Shown here: piece by piece, positions 7,608-16,193 of the stretch
Position numbering within the stretch: the first letter of the stretch is position 1
How the letters are laid out: every line of letters starts with the position of its first letter
Source: Alterinioella nitratireducens
Lineage (GTDB): Bacteria > Pseudomonadota > Alphaproteobacteria > Rhodobacterales > Rhodobacteraceae
Assembly (NCBI RefSeq): GCF_013155465.1
Contig: NZ_JABJVX010000017.1
Coordinates: 1 to 49,621 of the forward strand
DNA: 49,621 nucleotides
Direction of reading: 5' to 3'
Position numbers and translations under genes: made by a program
Notes under the pieces: generated by a model
The model's input: the letters and a program-made list of their open reading frames with translations, nothing else
Databases searched by the model: none
What the model was told of the DNA's origin: nothing

Positions 7608-9301
7608 CGCCGATGCGCGACCCGGCCCGCACCCACATCCCCCGCCGCCCGCCGGCGCAGGTGATGCGGCTGAGCCGGCTCGGGGTTCTGCACCAATCGC
7701 GGCTCAGTTTCATGCGGATCCTGACGCGGCGCATGGCGGCTGAGGGCTGGACCTTCACCCGGCCCGCATTCGAGATCGACGAGGCCGGGGTCGGCCATGC
7801 CGTCTATACCGCGCATACGCCGGAGCGCCGCTATTCCCTCATCGCCTTCGCGCATGACCTGCCTGCCGATCAACGCTCGGACCGGGTCATCGCCGAGGCC
7901 TGGGATGCCACCTTCTGCCTCTACGATGGCGTGCCGACCGGCGCGGATATCGACCGGCTGCGCGCCAATGTGCCCTTGCAGGAGGCAGGCCGCATCTCGG
8001 AAACCGAGCTGTCGCTTTCCCGCGCCAACCGCTCCGTCCGGTTGTGGGCGCATGTCGTGGACCGGCTGGCCCGCGGGCAGCAGCCCGACCCGGCCCGGAT
8101 CGACGCCGTCGGCTACCTGATGCGCACCACCGCCGTCTACGGCTCGGGCAAGTTCGGCGCGGCGGATCGTGAAATGATCGCGGGCCGCCCCGAAATGCAA
8201 GTGCCGTTCCAGGCCGAAATGCTCTCGGTCTACCTCACGCGGGTCTTCGTGCGCGACCTCGTGCAGCACATGGCGCACGCGACAGGCGGGGACCGGGCGG
8301 CGACGCTCGACCCCACCATCGGCCGACGCCTCGGGATCGGCAATTCGACCGGCCTCGGCATGGCCCCTTTCATCGTCAATCACCCTGTCCTCTTCAACAA
8401 CTGGATCATGGCGAGGGAAGAGGCGATTGCCCGCGTCCGCTCGGTCGAAACCGCCACCCCGCAGGAGGCCGATACCTTCCGCGCGCTTCTCGACCGCAGC
8501 GCATTCTCCGTCACCCGCTGGCGCTCCGACCACCTGATCCAGACCGAGCGACTCGGTCTTCTGCGCGCCGATCTGGTCGCGCTGATGGCATATGTGGCGG
8601 AGTCCGATCTGGCCACGGATTGTCCCTGGAATCGCCTGTATCAATGGGCTGAAGCGAACCTGCATGAGGACGCGCAGGAGCTTGTCGCCTCGCTCATACT
8701 GGAGCCATACCCCGATCTGGTGGACGGTCTTGCCTCCTGCATGGCCGATGGCAACCCGGATGCGTCTCATATCGACGGCGCACAAAGCGTGGCCGAAGCG
8801 CGCGCCGCCCTTGCCGAGTGCTTCAGTTGGGCGTTCGACCTGGACTGGAGCGCGCCGTCGAATTGCGCCCGCGCCTGGTATGTGTCGGAAGAAAAGCTGG
8901 AGCCCCGCCTCGGTGAGCGGTTCGACGAACCGATTGCCGATTACGAACAACCCCTCGCGCCCGCCCGCGATGCGGCAGCAGCCTTTCATGCGTTGGACAA
9001 CTACGCCGGTGACACCGCCATCGCCGAGTTCCTGCTGGCCCATCCCCAGCACCGCCAGAGCATCCGGCGCGCGCAGATCGCCCGTATCGCGCCCTATGCC
9101 GAGATCCGCGACAACATCATTTCCGCCGACCTCCTGCCCATCGACATGCTGCGCGCCAAACTCTCGTTCTTCGGGGCCACGCATTTCGACCCGCGATCCG
9201 ACCGGTGGGTGCGGATTGCCATGTATACCGGCGCGCCCTACCCCGAGGATCTGACGCCCGCCAGCGCCGAGCACTGGATCTACCCCGAGGCCCCGCCATG
9301 A
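7604..9301 (+). CDS. Uncharacterised 565-residue protein of the catabolic operon
   Basis: I do not recognise this family. The protein is soluble-looking, with no signal peptide and no membrane helix. Visible features are an Arg-rich N-terminus, a Tyr/Gly segment (TTAVYGSGKFGAADRE, about residues 175-190), a glycine-rich motif (GIGNSTGLGMAPFIVNHP, about 245-262) that looks like a functional loop, and an acidic C-terminal half with several Trp and Asp residues. The start overlaps the M19 stop as ATGA; an ATG at 7613 with AAAGGA upstream is an equally possible start. The stop overlaps the DUF3726 start. Strict translational coupling implies that it acts in the same pathway or complex as its neighbours. 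Confidence 0.75.
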   Translation: MTPMRDPARTHIPRRPPAQVMRLSRLGVLHQSRLSFMRILTRRMAAEGWTFTRPAFEIDEAGVGHAVYTAHTPERRYSLIAFAHDLPADQRSDRVIAEAWDATFCLYDGVPTGADIDRLRANVPLQEAGRISETELSLSRANRSVRLWAHVVDRLARGQQPDPARIDAVGYLMRTTAVYGSGKFGAADREMIAGRPEMQVPFQAEMLSVYLTRVFVRDLVQHMAHATGGDRAATLDPTIGRRLGIGNSTGLGMAPFIVNHPVLFNNWIMAREEAIARVRSVETATPQEADTFRALLDRSAFSVTRWRSDHLIQTERLGLLRADLVALMAYVAESDLATDCPWNRLYQWAEANLHEDAQELVASLILEPYPDLVDGLASCMADGNPDASHIDGAQSVAEARAALAECFSWAFDLDWSAPSNCARAWYVSEEKLEPRLGERFDEPIADYEQPLAPARDAAAAFHALDNYAGDTAIAEFLLAHPQHRQSIRRAQIARIAPYAEIRDNIISADLLPIDMLRAKLSFFGATHFDPRSDRWVRIAMYTGAPYPEDLTPASAEHWIYPEAPP

Positions 9302-9909
9302 GCCTCTCCCTGAACGAGATCGAGGCCACGGCACGCAAGGCTGCGCGCGGGGCGGGCCTGTCCTGGGGCGAGGCAGAGGAGGCCGGGCGCGCCACGCGCT
9401 GGTTGTGCGCGCACGGGCTTGACGGCTGCGGTGACCTGGCGGTGCTGCTGCGCGGGCCGCGCCATGCGGGGCCGGACATCTCCCCCGGCCAATGGTCGGC
9501 ATCGCGCCCGCTCTGCGCGCTGCGCACCGGCATCGCGCTGTCCGATTTCGCGCATCTCCTGCCCGGCGGCCCGATCCGCCTGACGCCCGTCGCCCATCCC
9601 CGCCTGCTCCTGCCCTTCGCCAGTGCCGCCGCGCGCGCCTTGCGCAAGACCATCACCCTGCACAACGCTGGTTTCATTGCCACGACAGACGGCACTCAGA
9701 CTGCCCTCACCGGCCAGCCGCAGTCCAAGGCCACCGTCACGCTCACCCTCGGCGGCGCGGTCACGCGGCCCCTGCCCAGCGCCCGCCGCGCCACGCCCGT
9801 GCCCACAGATTGGGCCCGGCTTCTCTCCTTCGCCGCCCGCACCTACGCCCCCGCGACCGAGGCCTCGCGCCTTGCCGGGGCGGGGGCGGGCCTCTCCGAT
9901 AATGACTGA
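9298..9909 (+). CDS. DUF3726 domain-containing protein
   Basis: A 203-residue protein beginning MSLSLNEIEATARKAARGAG. It matches my recollection of the DUF3726 family, small proteins of unknown function found mostly in marine alphaproteobacteria. The N-terminal helix with a KAARGAGLSWGEAEEAG pattern is the most distinctive part; the middle is Ala/Arg/Pro-rich with no catalytic motif that I can identify. The start is set by the four-base ATGA overlap with the preceding gene; any upstream start would overlap that gene much further. Twelve bases separate it from the oxidoreductase gene. Its constant company with an Ldh2-type enzyme here suggests an accessory or subunit role, which is inference. 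Confidence 0.7.
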   Translation: MSLSLNEIEATARKAARGAGLSWGEAEEAGRATRWLCAHGLDGCGDLAVLLRGPRHAGPDISPGQWSASRPLCALRTGIALSDFAHLLPGGPIRLTPVAHPRLLLPFASAAARALRKTITLHNAGFIATTDGTQTALTGQPQSKATVTLTLGGAVTRPLPSARRATPVPTDWARLLSFAARTYAPATEASRLAGAGAGLSDND

Positions 9910-9921
9910 TCCGAGGCCCCC

Positions 9922-10932
9922 ATGATCCAGACCAAGACCCTGACGCTCTCCGACATCGAGGACCTCGCCATGCGCGCGCTGGTCGCCGCTGGCACCTCCG
10001 AGGCCAATGCGCGGCCCCTGGCCGTCGCAACCGCCGCGACCGAGGCCGATGGCGTCGCCTCCCATGGCCTCGCCTATATCCCGATCTATTGCGAACATGT
10101 CGGGTGCGGCAAGGTCGATGGCCAAGCGCGGCCCGTGCTGACACATCCGCGCCCCGCCGCGCTCCATGTCGATGCGGCGACCGGCTTTGCCCATCCCGCG
10201 ATTGATCTGGGGTTCGAGCAACTGATCCCGTTGGCGCGCGACCAGGGCATCGCGATCCTCAACATCCATGACAGCTATAATTGCGGCGTCCTGGGCTATC
10301 ACACACACCGTCTGGCCGCCGCCGGTCTGGTAGGGTTGGGCTTCACCAACGCGCCCGCCTCGATCGCGCCCTCGGGCGGGGCCAGGCCCGTCATCGGCAC
10401 CAACCCGTTCTCGCTGGCCACGCCGGGTGGCGGCGGTGAGGTCGATCTGCTCATCGACCAGAGCGCCAGCACCATCGCCAAGTCCGAGGTGATGAAACAC
10501 GCGCGAGAGGATCGACCGATCCCGGTCGGGTGGGCGCTGGACCCGGACGGCAATCCCACGACCGACCCGAATGTCGGGCTGAAGGGCTCCATGGCCCCCT
10601 CGGGCGGCTACAAGGGCGTTGGTGTGGCGCTTTTGGTCGAGGTGATGGCAGCGGCGCTGTCGGGGGCAACGCTCGGCAAGGATGCGGCCCCGTTTTCGGG
10701 CACTCAGGGCGGGCCGCCCAAGACCGGGCAATGCTTCATCGCGATCCATCCCGGCGCCACCAGCGGCGGCCATTTCGGCACCCGCATGAGCGATCTCATC
10801 GCCGCGATCCGGGCGCAGGAGGGCGCACATCTGCAAGGCGACGGGCGGCGCGCGAAACGGGCCGAGGCCAAACGATCCGGCGTTGCGGTCAATACCGCCA
10901 CGCTGGACAAGATCGCGGCGATCGTGAACTGA
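9922..10932 (+). CDS. Ldh2/malate-L-lactate dehydrogenase-family NAD(P)-dependent oxidoreductase
   Basis: A 336-residue enzyme of the LDH2/MDH2 family (YlbC, YiaK, DpkA). Members reduce 2-oxo acids or cyclic imines such as pyrroline- and piperideine-2-carboxylate. The catalytic His48 lies in GVASHGLAYIP; a cofactor-side segment (SASTIAKSEV) and the late GYKGVGVALLVEVMA motif are also intact. Length is normal. It is the last gene of the five-gene operon. Together with a semialdehyde-type dehydrogenase it would fit breakdown of proline-like or lysine-like compounds, but malate, lactate, ureidoglycolate and sulfolactate enzymes share this fold, so the substrate remains open. Confidence 0.85.
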   Translation: MIQTKTLTLSDIEDLAMRALVAAGTSEANARPLAVATAATEADGVASHGLAYIPIYCEHVGCGKVDGQARPVLTHPRPAALHVDAATGFAHPAIDLGFEQLIPLARDQGIAILNIHDSYNCGVLGYHTHRLAAAGLVGLGFTNAPASIAPSGGARPVIGTNPFSLATPGGGGEVDLLIDQSASTIAKSEVMKHAREDRPIPVGWALDPDGNPTTDPNVGLKGSMAPSGGYKGVGVALLVEVMAAALSGATLGKDAAPFSGTQGGPPKTGQCFIAIHPGATSGGHFGTRMSDLIAAIRAQEGAHLQGDGRRAKRAEAKRSGVAVNTATLDKIAAIVN

Positions 10933-10987
10933 CGCGCCGGTCAAGGTGGGGGCGCTGCCAAGGGGGCCTGACGCGGACCGGACCCCG

Positions 10988-12232
10988 CTACCCTTTCGCC
11001 GCCAACCCCGCCAGCCGCACGCAGACCTTCGTTGCCGCAGCCATATCCTGCACGCTGATCCATTCCAGCGGCCCGTGAATCTCCTGCATGCCGGTGAAGA
11101 TGTTGGGGCATGGCACCCCCATCTCGGTCAGGCGCGACCCGTCGGTGCCGCCCCGGATCGGCTTGGACAACGGCTCGATCCCCTCCGCCTGCATCGCCGC
11201 ACGGGCGAGGTCCACGGGGCTCATGTCCTCCTCCAGCCAATAGCGCATGTTGCGATACTGGTGGCGGATCTCGCAGGTGATCCGGGCGCGCGGCTCGCGC
11301 GCGGCGACGGTGGCGCAGACCTGTTTCAGCAGCGCGCCCTTGGCCTCCAGCCCCGCCATCTCGAAATCGCGCAGGATCAGCTTGATCGTCGCCTCCGCCG
11401 CGTTGCCCTCGATCTCGCCCACCAGGATGAACCCCTCGCGCGCCTCCGTCACCTCGGGCGTCGGGCAGGCATGGGTCAGCGTCTCGACGATCCGCGCCGA
11501 CAGGATCAGCGCGTTGACCAGCTTGCCCTTGGCGTCACCCGGATGCGCCGAGACACCCGTTACCACAACCTTCGCGCCATCGGCCGAAAAGCTCTCGTAA
11601 TCCAGCTCACCCAGTTTGGCCCCGTCGAACGTATAGGCGAAATCGGCGCCCAGATCGCCCGGCAGGGGCTCGGTCACGCCGCGCCCGATCTCCTCGTCGG
11701 GCGTGAAGGCGATGCGGATCCTGCCGTGCGGACTCTCGGGGGTCTTCAGCAGGTGTTCGGCGGCGGTCATGATGATCGCGACGCCCGCCTTGTCATCGGC
11801 CCCAAGCAGCGTGGTGCCGCTGGCGGTGATGATGTCATGCCCCTCCTTGCCCGCCAGATAGGGCGAGGTCCGGGGCGACAGCACCAGGTCGGGCGCGTCG
11901 GCAAAGCTGATATCGCCGCCGTTATAGCCGCGATGCACCACCGGTTTCACCCCGGTCGCGTTATAGGCGGGCGCGGTATCGACATGGGCCAGGAGGCCGA
12001 TCACCGGGGCCTCGACGCCCGGGCTGGCCGGGATCGTGGCCAGCACGACGCCGTAATCGGTCAGCCGCACGTCCTCGGCCCCGATCTCCTCCAGTTCCGC
12101 CTTCAGCAGGTTGAGCATGTCATACTGGATCTCGGTGCTCGGGGAGGTGGGCGATGCCTCGTCGCTCTGGCTGTCGATGGCGGCATAGCGCACAAGCCGG
12201 GTTTCCAGCGCGGTATCGAAATCGGATCGCAT
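10988..12232 (-). CDS. pepT: Peptidase T (tripeptide aminopeptidase, M20B)
   Basis: A 414-residue zinc tripeptidase that removes the N-terminal residue from tripeptides in the cytoplasm. Metal-site motifs are present: LLAHVDTAPAY (His83, Asp85), LLGADDKAG (Asp146), and TPDEEIGRG (Glu180 as catalytic base, Glu181 as ligand). The M20 dimerisation domain lies in the middle. Length matches the family (about 410). I choose the ATG at 12232 because AAGGAGG sits just upstream; a start at 12274 would add 14 unusual residues. It faces the Ldh2 operon tail to tail, with 55 bases between stops, and lies 71 bases beyond the LolD stop on the same strand. Confidence 0.92.
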   Translation of the reverse strand: MRSDFDTALETRLVRYAAIDSQSDEASPTSPSTEIQYDMLNLLKAELEEIGAEDVRLTDYGVVLATIPASPGVEAPVIGLLAHVDTAPAYNATGVKPVVHRGYNGGDISFADAPDLVLSPRTSPYLAGKEGHDIITASGTTLLGADDKAGVAIIMTAAEHLLKTPESPHGRIRIAFTPDEEIGRGVTEPLPGDLGADFAYTFDGAKLGELDYESFSADGAKVVVTGVSAHPGDAKGKLVNALILSARIVETLTHACPTPEVTEAREGFILVGEIEGNAAEATIKLILRDFEMAGLEAKGALLKQVCATVAAREPRARITCEIRHQYRNMRYWLEEDMSPVDLARAAMQAEGIEPLSKPIRGGTDGSRLTEMGVPCPNIFTGMQEIHGPLEWISVQDMAAATKVCVRLAGLAAKG

Positions 12233-12303
12233 CGGGGGCCTCCTTCTGGGGTTCTGCGCAGAAGAGGCCCGCAAAGCGGAGGCGGTGTCAAGATCGGGGG
12301 ATG

Positions 12304-12993
12304 TCAGGCGAGGCCATCCACCAGCACGCCCTCCTCCAGCCGCAAGACCCGGTCCATCCGGGCGGCAAGTTCGAGGTTATGGGTGGCGATGAGCGCGCCC
12401 ATGCCGGTGTCGCGCACCAGCGCGATCAGCCGGTCGAAAACCTGGTCCGAGGTGGCGGGGTCGAGGTTGCCCGTGGGCTCATCGGCCAGCAAAAGCCGGG
12501 GCGCATTGGCCAGCGCGCGGCAGAAGGCCACCCGTTGCTGTTCGCCGCCCGACAGGGCCGAGGGGCGATGGTCGGCGCGGTCCTTCAACCCCACCTGGGC
12601 CAGCAGCATCCCGGCGCGCTCCGTCGCCTCGGCCCGCGCGATGCCATTGGCCAGTTGCGGCAGCACGATGTTCTCGGCGGCGGTAAACTCCGGCAGCAGG
12701 TGGTGGAACTGGTAGACGAAGCCGATCTGCCCGCGCCGCGCCGCCGTGCGCTTGCGGTCACGCGCGCCGCTTAGCCCCGCGCCCATGATCTCGACCGTCC
12801 CCGCATCGGGCGTGTCCAGCAGCCCCGCGATATGCAGAAGCGTCGATTTCCCCGCGCCCGAGGGGGCCACCAGCGCCACGACCTCGCCCCGCTCGATCCG
12901 CGCCGAGGCCCCGCGCAGCACGCGCAACTCCCCCGGCTGGCCCAGTTTGTAGCCCTTCTCGATCCCGTCGAGGCGCAGCACAATGTCACTCAT
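12304..12993 (-). CDS. lolD: Lipoprotein-releasing system ATP-binding protein LolD
   Basis: A 229-residue ABC ATPase of the MacB/LolD group. It powers release of outer-membrane lipoproteins from the inner membrane to LolA. Visible motifs are Walker [10 protein letters not shown] (residues 43-51; the first Gly is Ala here), the Q-loop [15 protein letters not shown] (about 94-108), which is characteristic of LolD, the signature LSGGEQQRV (148-156) and Walker B LLLADEP (167-173). Its start lies eight bases inside the end of the permease gene, giving a coupled two-gene unit. A single permease gene is present here, as is usual in alphaproteobacteria. Confidence 0.93.
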   Translation of the reverse strand: MSDIVLRLDGIEKGYKLGQPGELRVLRGASARIERGEVVALVAPSGAGKSTLLHIAGLLDTPDAGTVEIMGAGLSGARDRKRTAARRGQIGFVYQFHHLLPEFTAAENIVLPQLANGIARAEATERAGMLLAQVGLKDRADHRPSALSGGEQQRVAFCRALANAPRLLLADEPTGNLDPATSDQVFDRLIALVRDTGMGALIATHNLELAARMDRVLRLEEGVLVDGLA

Positions 12994-14287
12994 AGCGCAG
13001 CGCCTCCACCGGGTTCATCCGCGCCGCGCGCCGGGCCGGGATGAAAGTGATGGTGAAGGAAAGGCCAAGCGACAGCGCCACCGCCGACAGGACATCCCCC
13101 CATTCCAGCCTTGCGGGAAGGGTCGAGAGGAACCGCACGGACGGATCCCAGACGCCGCCGCCCGCCATCCAGTTGACGAAGCCGAAGATCGGGTCGATCC
13201 AGATCGCGAAGGCTACGCCAAGCGCGACACCGGCCAGCGTTCCCGCCACGCCGACCGCCGCGCCGCAGATGAAGAACACCCGCAGGATCGAGCCTTCGGA
13301 CAGACCCACGGTGCGCAGGATGCCGATATCGCGGCTCTTGTTCTTCACCAGCATGATCAGGCCCGAGACGATGTTCATCGTGGCGATCAGCACGAGGATC
13401 GAGAGGATGATGAACATCACGTTATCCTCCATCTGCAAGGCGCGCAGGAACGATCCGGAACTGTCGCGCCAGGTCCAGATGATCGCATCGGCCCGCGCCG
13501 CGCGGGTCAGCGGCAGGACCATCGCGTCGACCTCCTCGGGGGTCTCGACGATGATCTCGACCTCGTCGGCAACGCCGTCGCGGTTGAAATAGGTCTGCGC
13601 CTCCCCGAACGGCAGATAGGCGCGGACCCGGTCGATATCGTAGCGCCCGACCTGGAAGATATAGACCACCTCATAGGCGGAGATACGCGGGCTGGTGCCG
13701 AAGGCCGTGCGCGCGCCATCGGGCGAGATCAGCCGAATCCGGTCGCCCACCCCGACATTGAGGCTGCGCGCCACGCCCGAGCCAAGTGCGATACCCTCGT
13801 TGAAGCGGCTCAGATCGCCCTGCGCGACCTCCGGATCGGCCACCAGCGGCACTTGCGCCAGATCGGCGGCACTGATGCCGATCACCTCCACCCCCGCATT
13901 GGCCCCTTCGCCCGCCGCCATCACCTGGTTCCTGATGATCGGAAAGGCATGGGTGACGCCGGGTACTTCGCGCAACCGCTCGGCCACGGCCTCGTAATCC
14001 GGCAGGACACGCTGGACCCGCCCCGACTGGTTCTCGCGCGCCATCGGGATCACGCTGGCATGGGCGTTGGCGCCCAGGATGGTGCCGACGAACTCGTGCC
14101 GGAAGCCCGAGCGCACGGCCAGCGTCGCGATCAGCGCCATCACCGCCAGCATGATCCCCAGGAAGCTGATCCAGGTCATCACGCTGACCCCACCCTCGGC
14201 CCGTTTGGCGCGCAGGTAGCGCCAGGCGATGAGGAACTCGAACCCGGCAAAGGGCCTGGTGGTGGAGGGTCTGGGGGCGGATGGCAT
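12986..14287 (-). CDS. lolC: Lipoprotein-releasing system permease LolC/LolE
   Basis: A 433-residue FtsX/MacB-type permease. There is one N-terminal membrane helix at about residues 32-60, a large periplasmic domain (about 60-270), and three C-terminal helices ending in the typical [16 protein letters not shown] tail. The protein passes mature lipoproteins to LolA and forms the membrane channel with LolD, which follows with an eight-base overlap. Alphaproteobacteria normally use one permease as a homodimer, so LolC and LolE cannot be told apart and the symbol is provisional. The length agrees with the family (about 410-430). Confidence 0.9.
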   Translation of the reverse strand: MPSAPRPSTTRPFAGFEFLIAWRYLRAKRAEGGVSVMTWISFLGIMLAVMALIATLAVRSGFRHEFVGTILGANAHASVIPMARENQSGRVQRVLPDYEAVAERLREVPGVTHAFPIIRNQVMAAGEGANAGVEVIGISAADLAQVPLVADPEVAQGDLSRFNEGIALGSGVARSLNVGVGDRIRLISPDGARTAFGTSPRISAYEVVYIFQVGRYDIDRVRAYLPFGEAQTYFNRDGVADEVEIIVETPEEVDAMVLPLTRAARADAIIWTWRDSSGSFLRALQMEDNVMFIILSILVLIATMNIVSGLIMLVKNKSRDIGILRTVGLSEGSILRVFFICGAAVGVAGTLAGVALGVAFAIWIDPIFGFVNWMAGGGVWDPSVRFLSTLPARLEWGDVLSAVALSLGLSFTITFIPARRAARMNPVEALRYE

Positions 14288-14428
14288 GGCTGCTCCTGGA
14301 TCGCGCGCGCCGCTTGGGGGCGCTTGGCGCGAACCCTACCCCAAGGTGGCGGCGGCGGAAAGAAGCAATGGGCTTTGCGCGGGGGGCCGTGCTAGCGTCG
14401 CCGCGACTGACAGATGAAAAGGTGCCCG

Positions 14429-15364
14429 ATGTCCCCGAAATCCACCATGCTGCTTGGCGCGCTGACCGCCGATGCCGCCAGCCTTGGGTTGCACTGGCTC
14501 TATGATCCCGCCCGTATTGCCGAAATTGCCGAGGCGCGCGGCACTGCCGCCTTCGCGCCCGTGGAGCCTGCGTTCTTCGACGGGGCCAAGGGCTATTTCG
14601 CCCATGCCGGACGGCGCGCGGGGATGCTCAGCCAATATGGCGAGGTGCTGTGGCTGGCGATGCGCGTGACGCGGAGTGAGGGCGGGTTCGACGGGGGTGC
14701 CTACCGGCGGGCCTACGCCGCCCATTTCGGCGCGGGCGGGCCCTATCAGGGCTATATCGACCGTCCGACCCGTGCCGCGCTGGCCAATATCGCGGATGAG
14801 AAGGCCGAGACCGGGGTCGACGACGATCAACTGCCCGCCACGGCCACCCTGCCCGCCATCATGGCGGCCTATCATGGGCAGGACCACCTTGCGGAGAAGG
14901 CCCGAGGGGCGCGCGAAGTGACCAATATCAACCCGGTCGCCGACGCCTATGCCGCCGCTTTCACCGACCTCCTGGGCCGTGTGCTGTCCGGCGAAGACCT
15001 GCCGGCCGCGATAGGGGCCGCCGTGGCGGAGGCCGATAGCGGCATCCGCGACGCTCTGACCGACGCGCTGAAAACCGACGAGGCCAGTTCCACCGACTAT
15101 GCCGAAAGGATGGGCCGCGCCTGTCACCTGCCGATGGCCGGGCCGGTGATCATGCACATCCTGCGCCACGCCACCAGTTATGCCGATGCGGTCGAGCGCA
15201 ATATCCGCGCGGGCGGCGACAGTGCCGGACGGGCGATCCTGATCGGGGCGGTGATGGGCGCGGTGCATGGGCTGGAGGGGCCACATGGCATCCCCTTGGA
15301 CTGGGTGCTGCGGCTAACAGATGGTGTCGCGATCTGGGAGGATTGCCGCGCGTTGGCAGGGTAA
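14429..15364 (+). CDS. ADP-ribosylglycohydrolase (DraG/ARH) family protein
   Basis: A 311-residue protein with the helical DraG fold. It opens with GALTADAASLGLHWLYD, equivalent to the GAxxGDALGxP motif that carries metal-binding Asp residues, and ends with a helical domain (GRAILIGAVMGAVHGLEGPHGIP) matching the usual GAxxGAxxG segment near the second metal site. Such enzymes remove ADP-ribose from proteins, nucleic acids or small molecules. No DraT-like ADP-ribosyltransferase gene is nearby, so the substrate is unknown. I use the ATG at 14429, with AAAAGG upstream; an ATG at 14414 is the alternative. It converges on the DUF2937 gene with only 54 bases between stops. Confidence 0.8.
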   Translation: MSPKSTMLLGALTADAASLGLHWLYDPARIAEIAEARGTAAFAPVEPAFFDGAKGYFAHAGRRAGMLSQYGEVLWLAMRVTRSEGGFDGGAYRRAYAAHFGAGGPYQGYIDRPTRAALANIADEKAETGVDDDQLPATATLPAIMAAYHGQDHLAEKARGAREVTNINPVADAYAAAFTDLLGRVLSGEDLPAAIGAAVAEADSGIRDALTDALKTDEASSTDYAERMGRACHLPMAGPVIMHILRHATSYADAVERNIRAGGDSAGRAILIGAVMGAVHGLEGPHGIPLDWVLRLTDGVAIWEDCRALAG

Positions 15365-15370
15365 GTGTGC

Positions 15371-15411
15371 CGCGATTTCGAAATCGCGTGCGAGGCTTTT
15401 CGAAAAGCCTC
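15371..15411 (-). repeat. Paired perfect palindromes (doublet A) in a 3'-3' intergenic gap
   Basis: CGCGATTTCGAAATCGCG (15371-15388) and GAGGCTTTTCGAAAAGCCTC (15392-15411) are each perfect palindromes centred on TTCGAA and separated by TGC. The doublet starts seven bases (GGGGGCG, minus strand) after the stop codon of the DUF2937 gene and fills most of the 54-base gap to the ADP-ribosylglycohydrolase stop. As RNA each could fold into a hairpin from either strand, so a transcription-end or mRNA-stabilising role is likely. It shares the flank CCTCCGCYCCCTCAG with doublet B. Confidence 0.75.
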
Positions 15412-15418
15412 CGCCCCC

Positions 15419-15907
15419 TCAGACCATCTGGCGCCGCCGCAAGAGCCGCGCCAGGAGGCCCGCCAGCGCCGCCAGAAGGCCATACCCCGCCAGGAACCCG
15501 ATCGCGGCAAAGCCCACGCCGAGGAACGAGACGGGCAGCGCCGGCTGGAAATCCTGCATCGCGCGGCGGCCGATCTCGGTATCCAGACGCGCGGGCATCA
15601 AGAGCAGCCGCTCCAGCGGCCCGGCGGCGCGCAACAGGGTCAGGTCGGCGCTCAATGCTTCAAACCGGGTCAGGGTGCGGGTCATGTCGGCATTGCGCGC
15701 GTTGAGGAACGCGGTGCCGGTCAACTCGTCCAGCGCCTGGTAGCGGGTCAGCCCGGCGGCTTCAGCCGAGCGGTCGAAATCCTCGACCACCACGGCCAGT
15801 TCATCGACCGCGCCCGCGAGGCGTTGCACATATTGGGTGGAGGCCTCGGGGAATTGCGCCAGCGCCGCCGCGCCGGTGATCCCCGCTACAAGAGCCAGAA
15901 TTTTCAT
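15419..15907 (-). CDS. DUF2937 family membrane protein
   Basis: A 162-residue protein of the DUF2937 family, function unknown. The N-terminus (MKILALVAGITGAAALAQFPE) looks like a signal or anchor helix. The family-typical segment FPEASTQYVQRLAGAVDELAVVVEDFDRSA follows, then a helical periplasmic part, then a hydrophobic hairpin at about residues 128-155 (SFLGVGFAAIGFLAGYGLLAALAGLLARLL) and a basic end RRRQMV. The start is preceded by an ordinary upstream region with an AGAGCGG stretch. It stands alone on the minus strand; its stop codon abuts palindrome doublet A. Confidence 0.75.
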   Translation of the reverse strand: MKILALVAGITGAAALAQFPEASTQYVQRLAGAVDELAVVVEDFDRSAEAAGLTRYQALDELTGTAFLNARNADMTRTLTRFEALSADLTLLRAAGPLERLLLMPARLDTEIGRRAMQDFQPALPVSFLGVGFAAIGFLAGYGLLAALAGLLARLLRRRQMV

Positions 15908-16193
15908 GGTCCGCTCTGCCCTGTCTTCTTATTGTTAGCGCCAGACTAGCACAAAAGGACAGGCAGGGGGAGGGGTTAGATCCGGCCCCCAAGCCGGGCC
16001 GGTTCTCTCGGTATATCCCGCGCATCGGGTCCTGCCCGCCCCTTCACAAAACCGTGATGACAGGCCCCGCGCCGTGACATCGTGTCCAGAGGACGACAAG
16101 GTTGCGCCGCGGCCCCGTGCCGCGATCCCGCGTCATCCGTTCATTTCATGCGGAGCATCATGACGCGCAGACAGCCTTAAAGGAGACGAAAGA

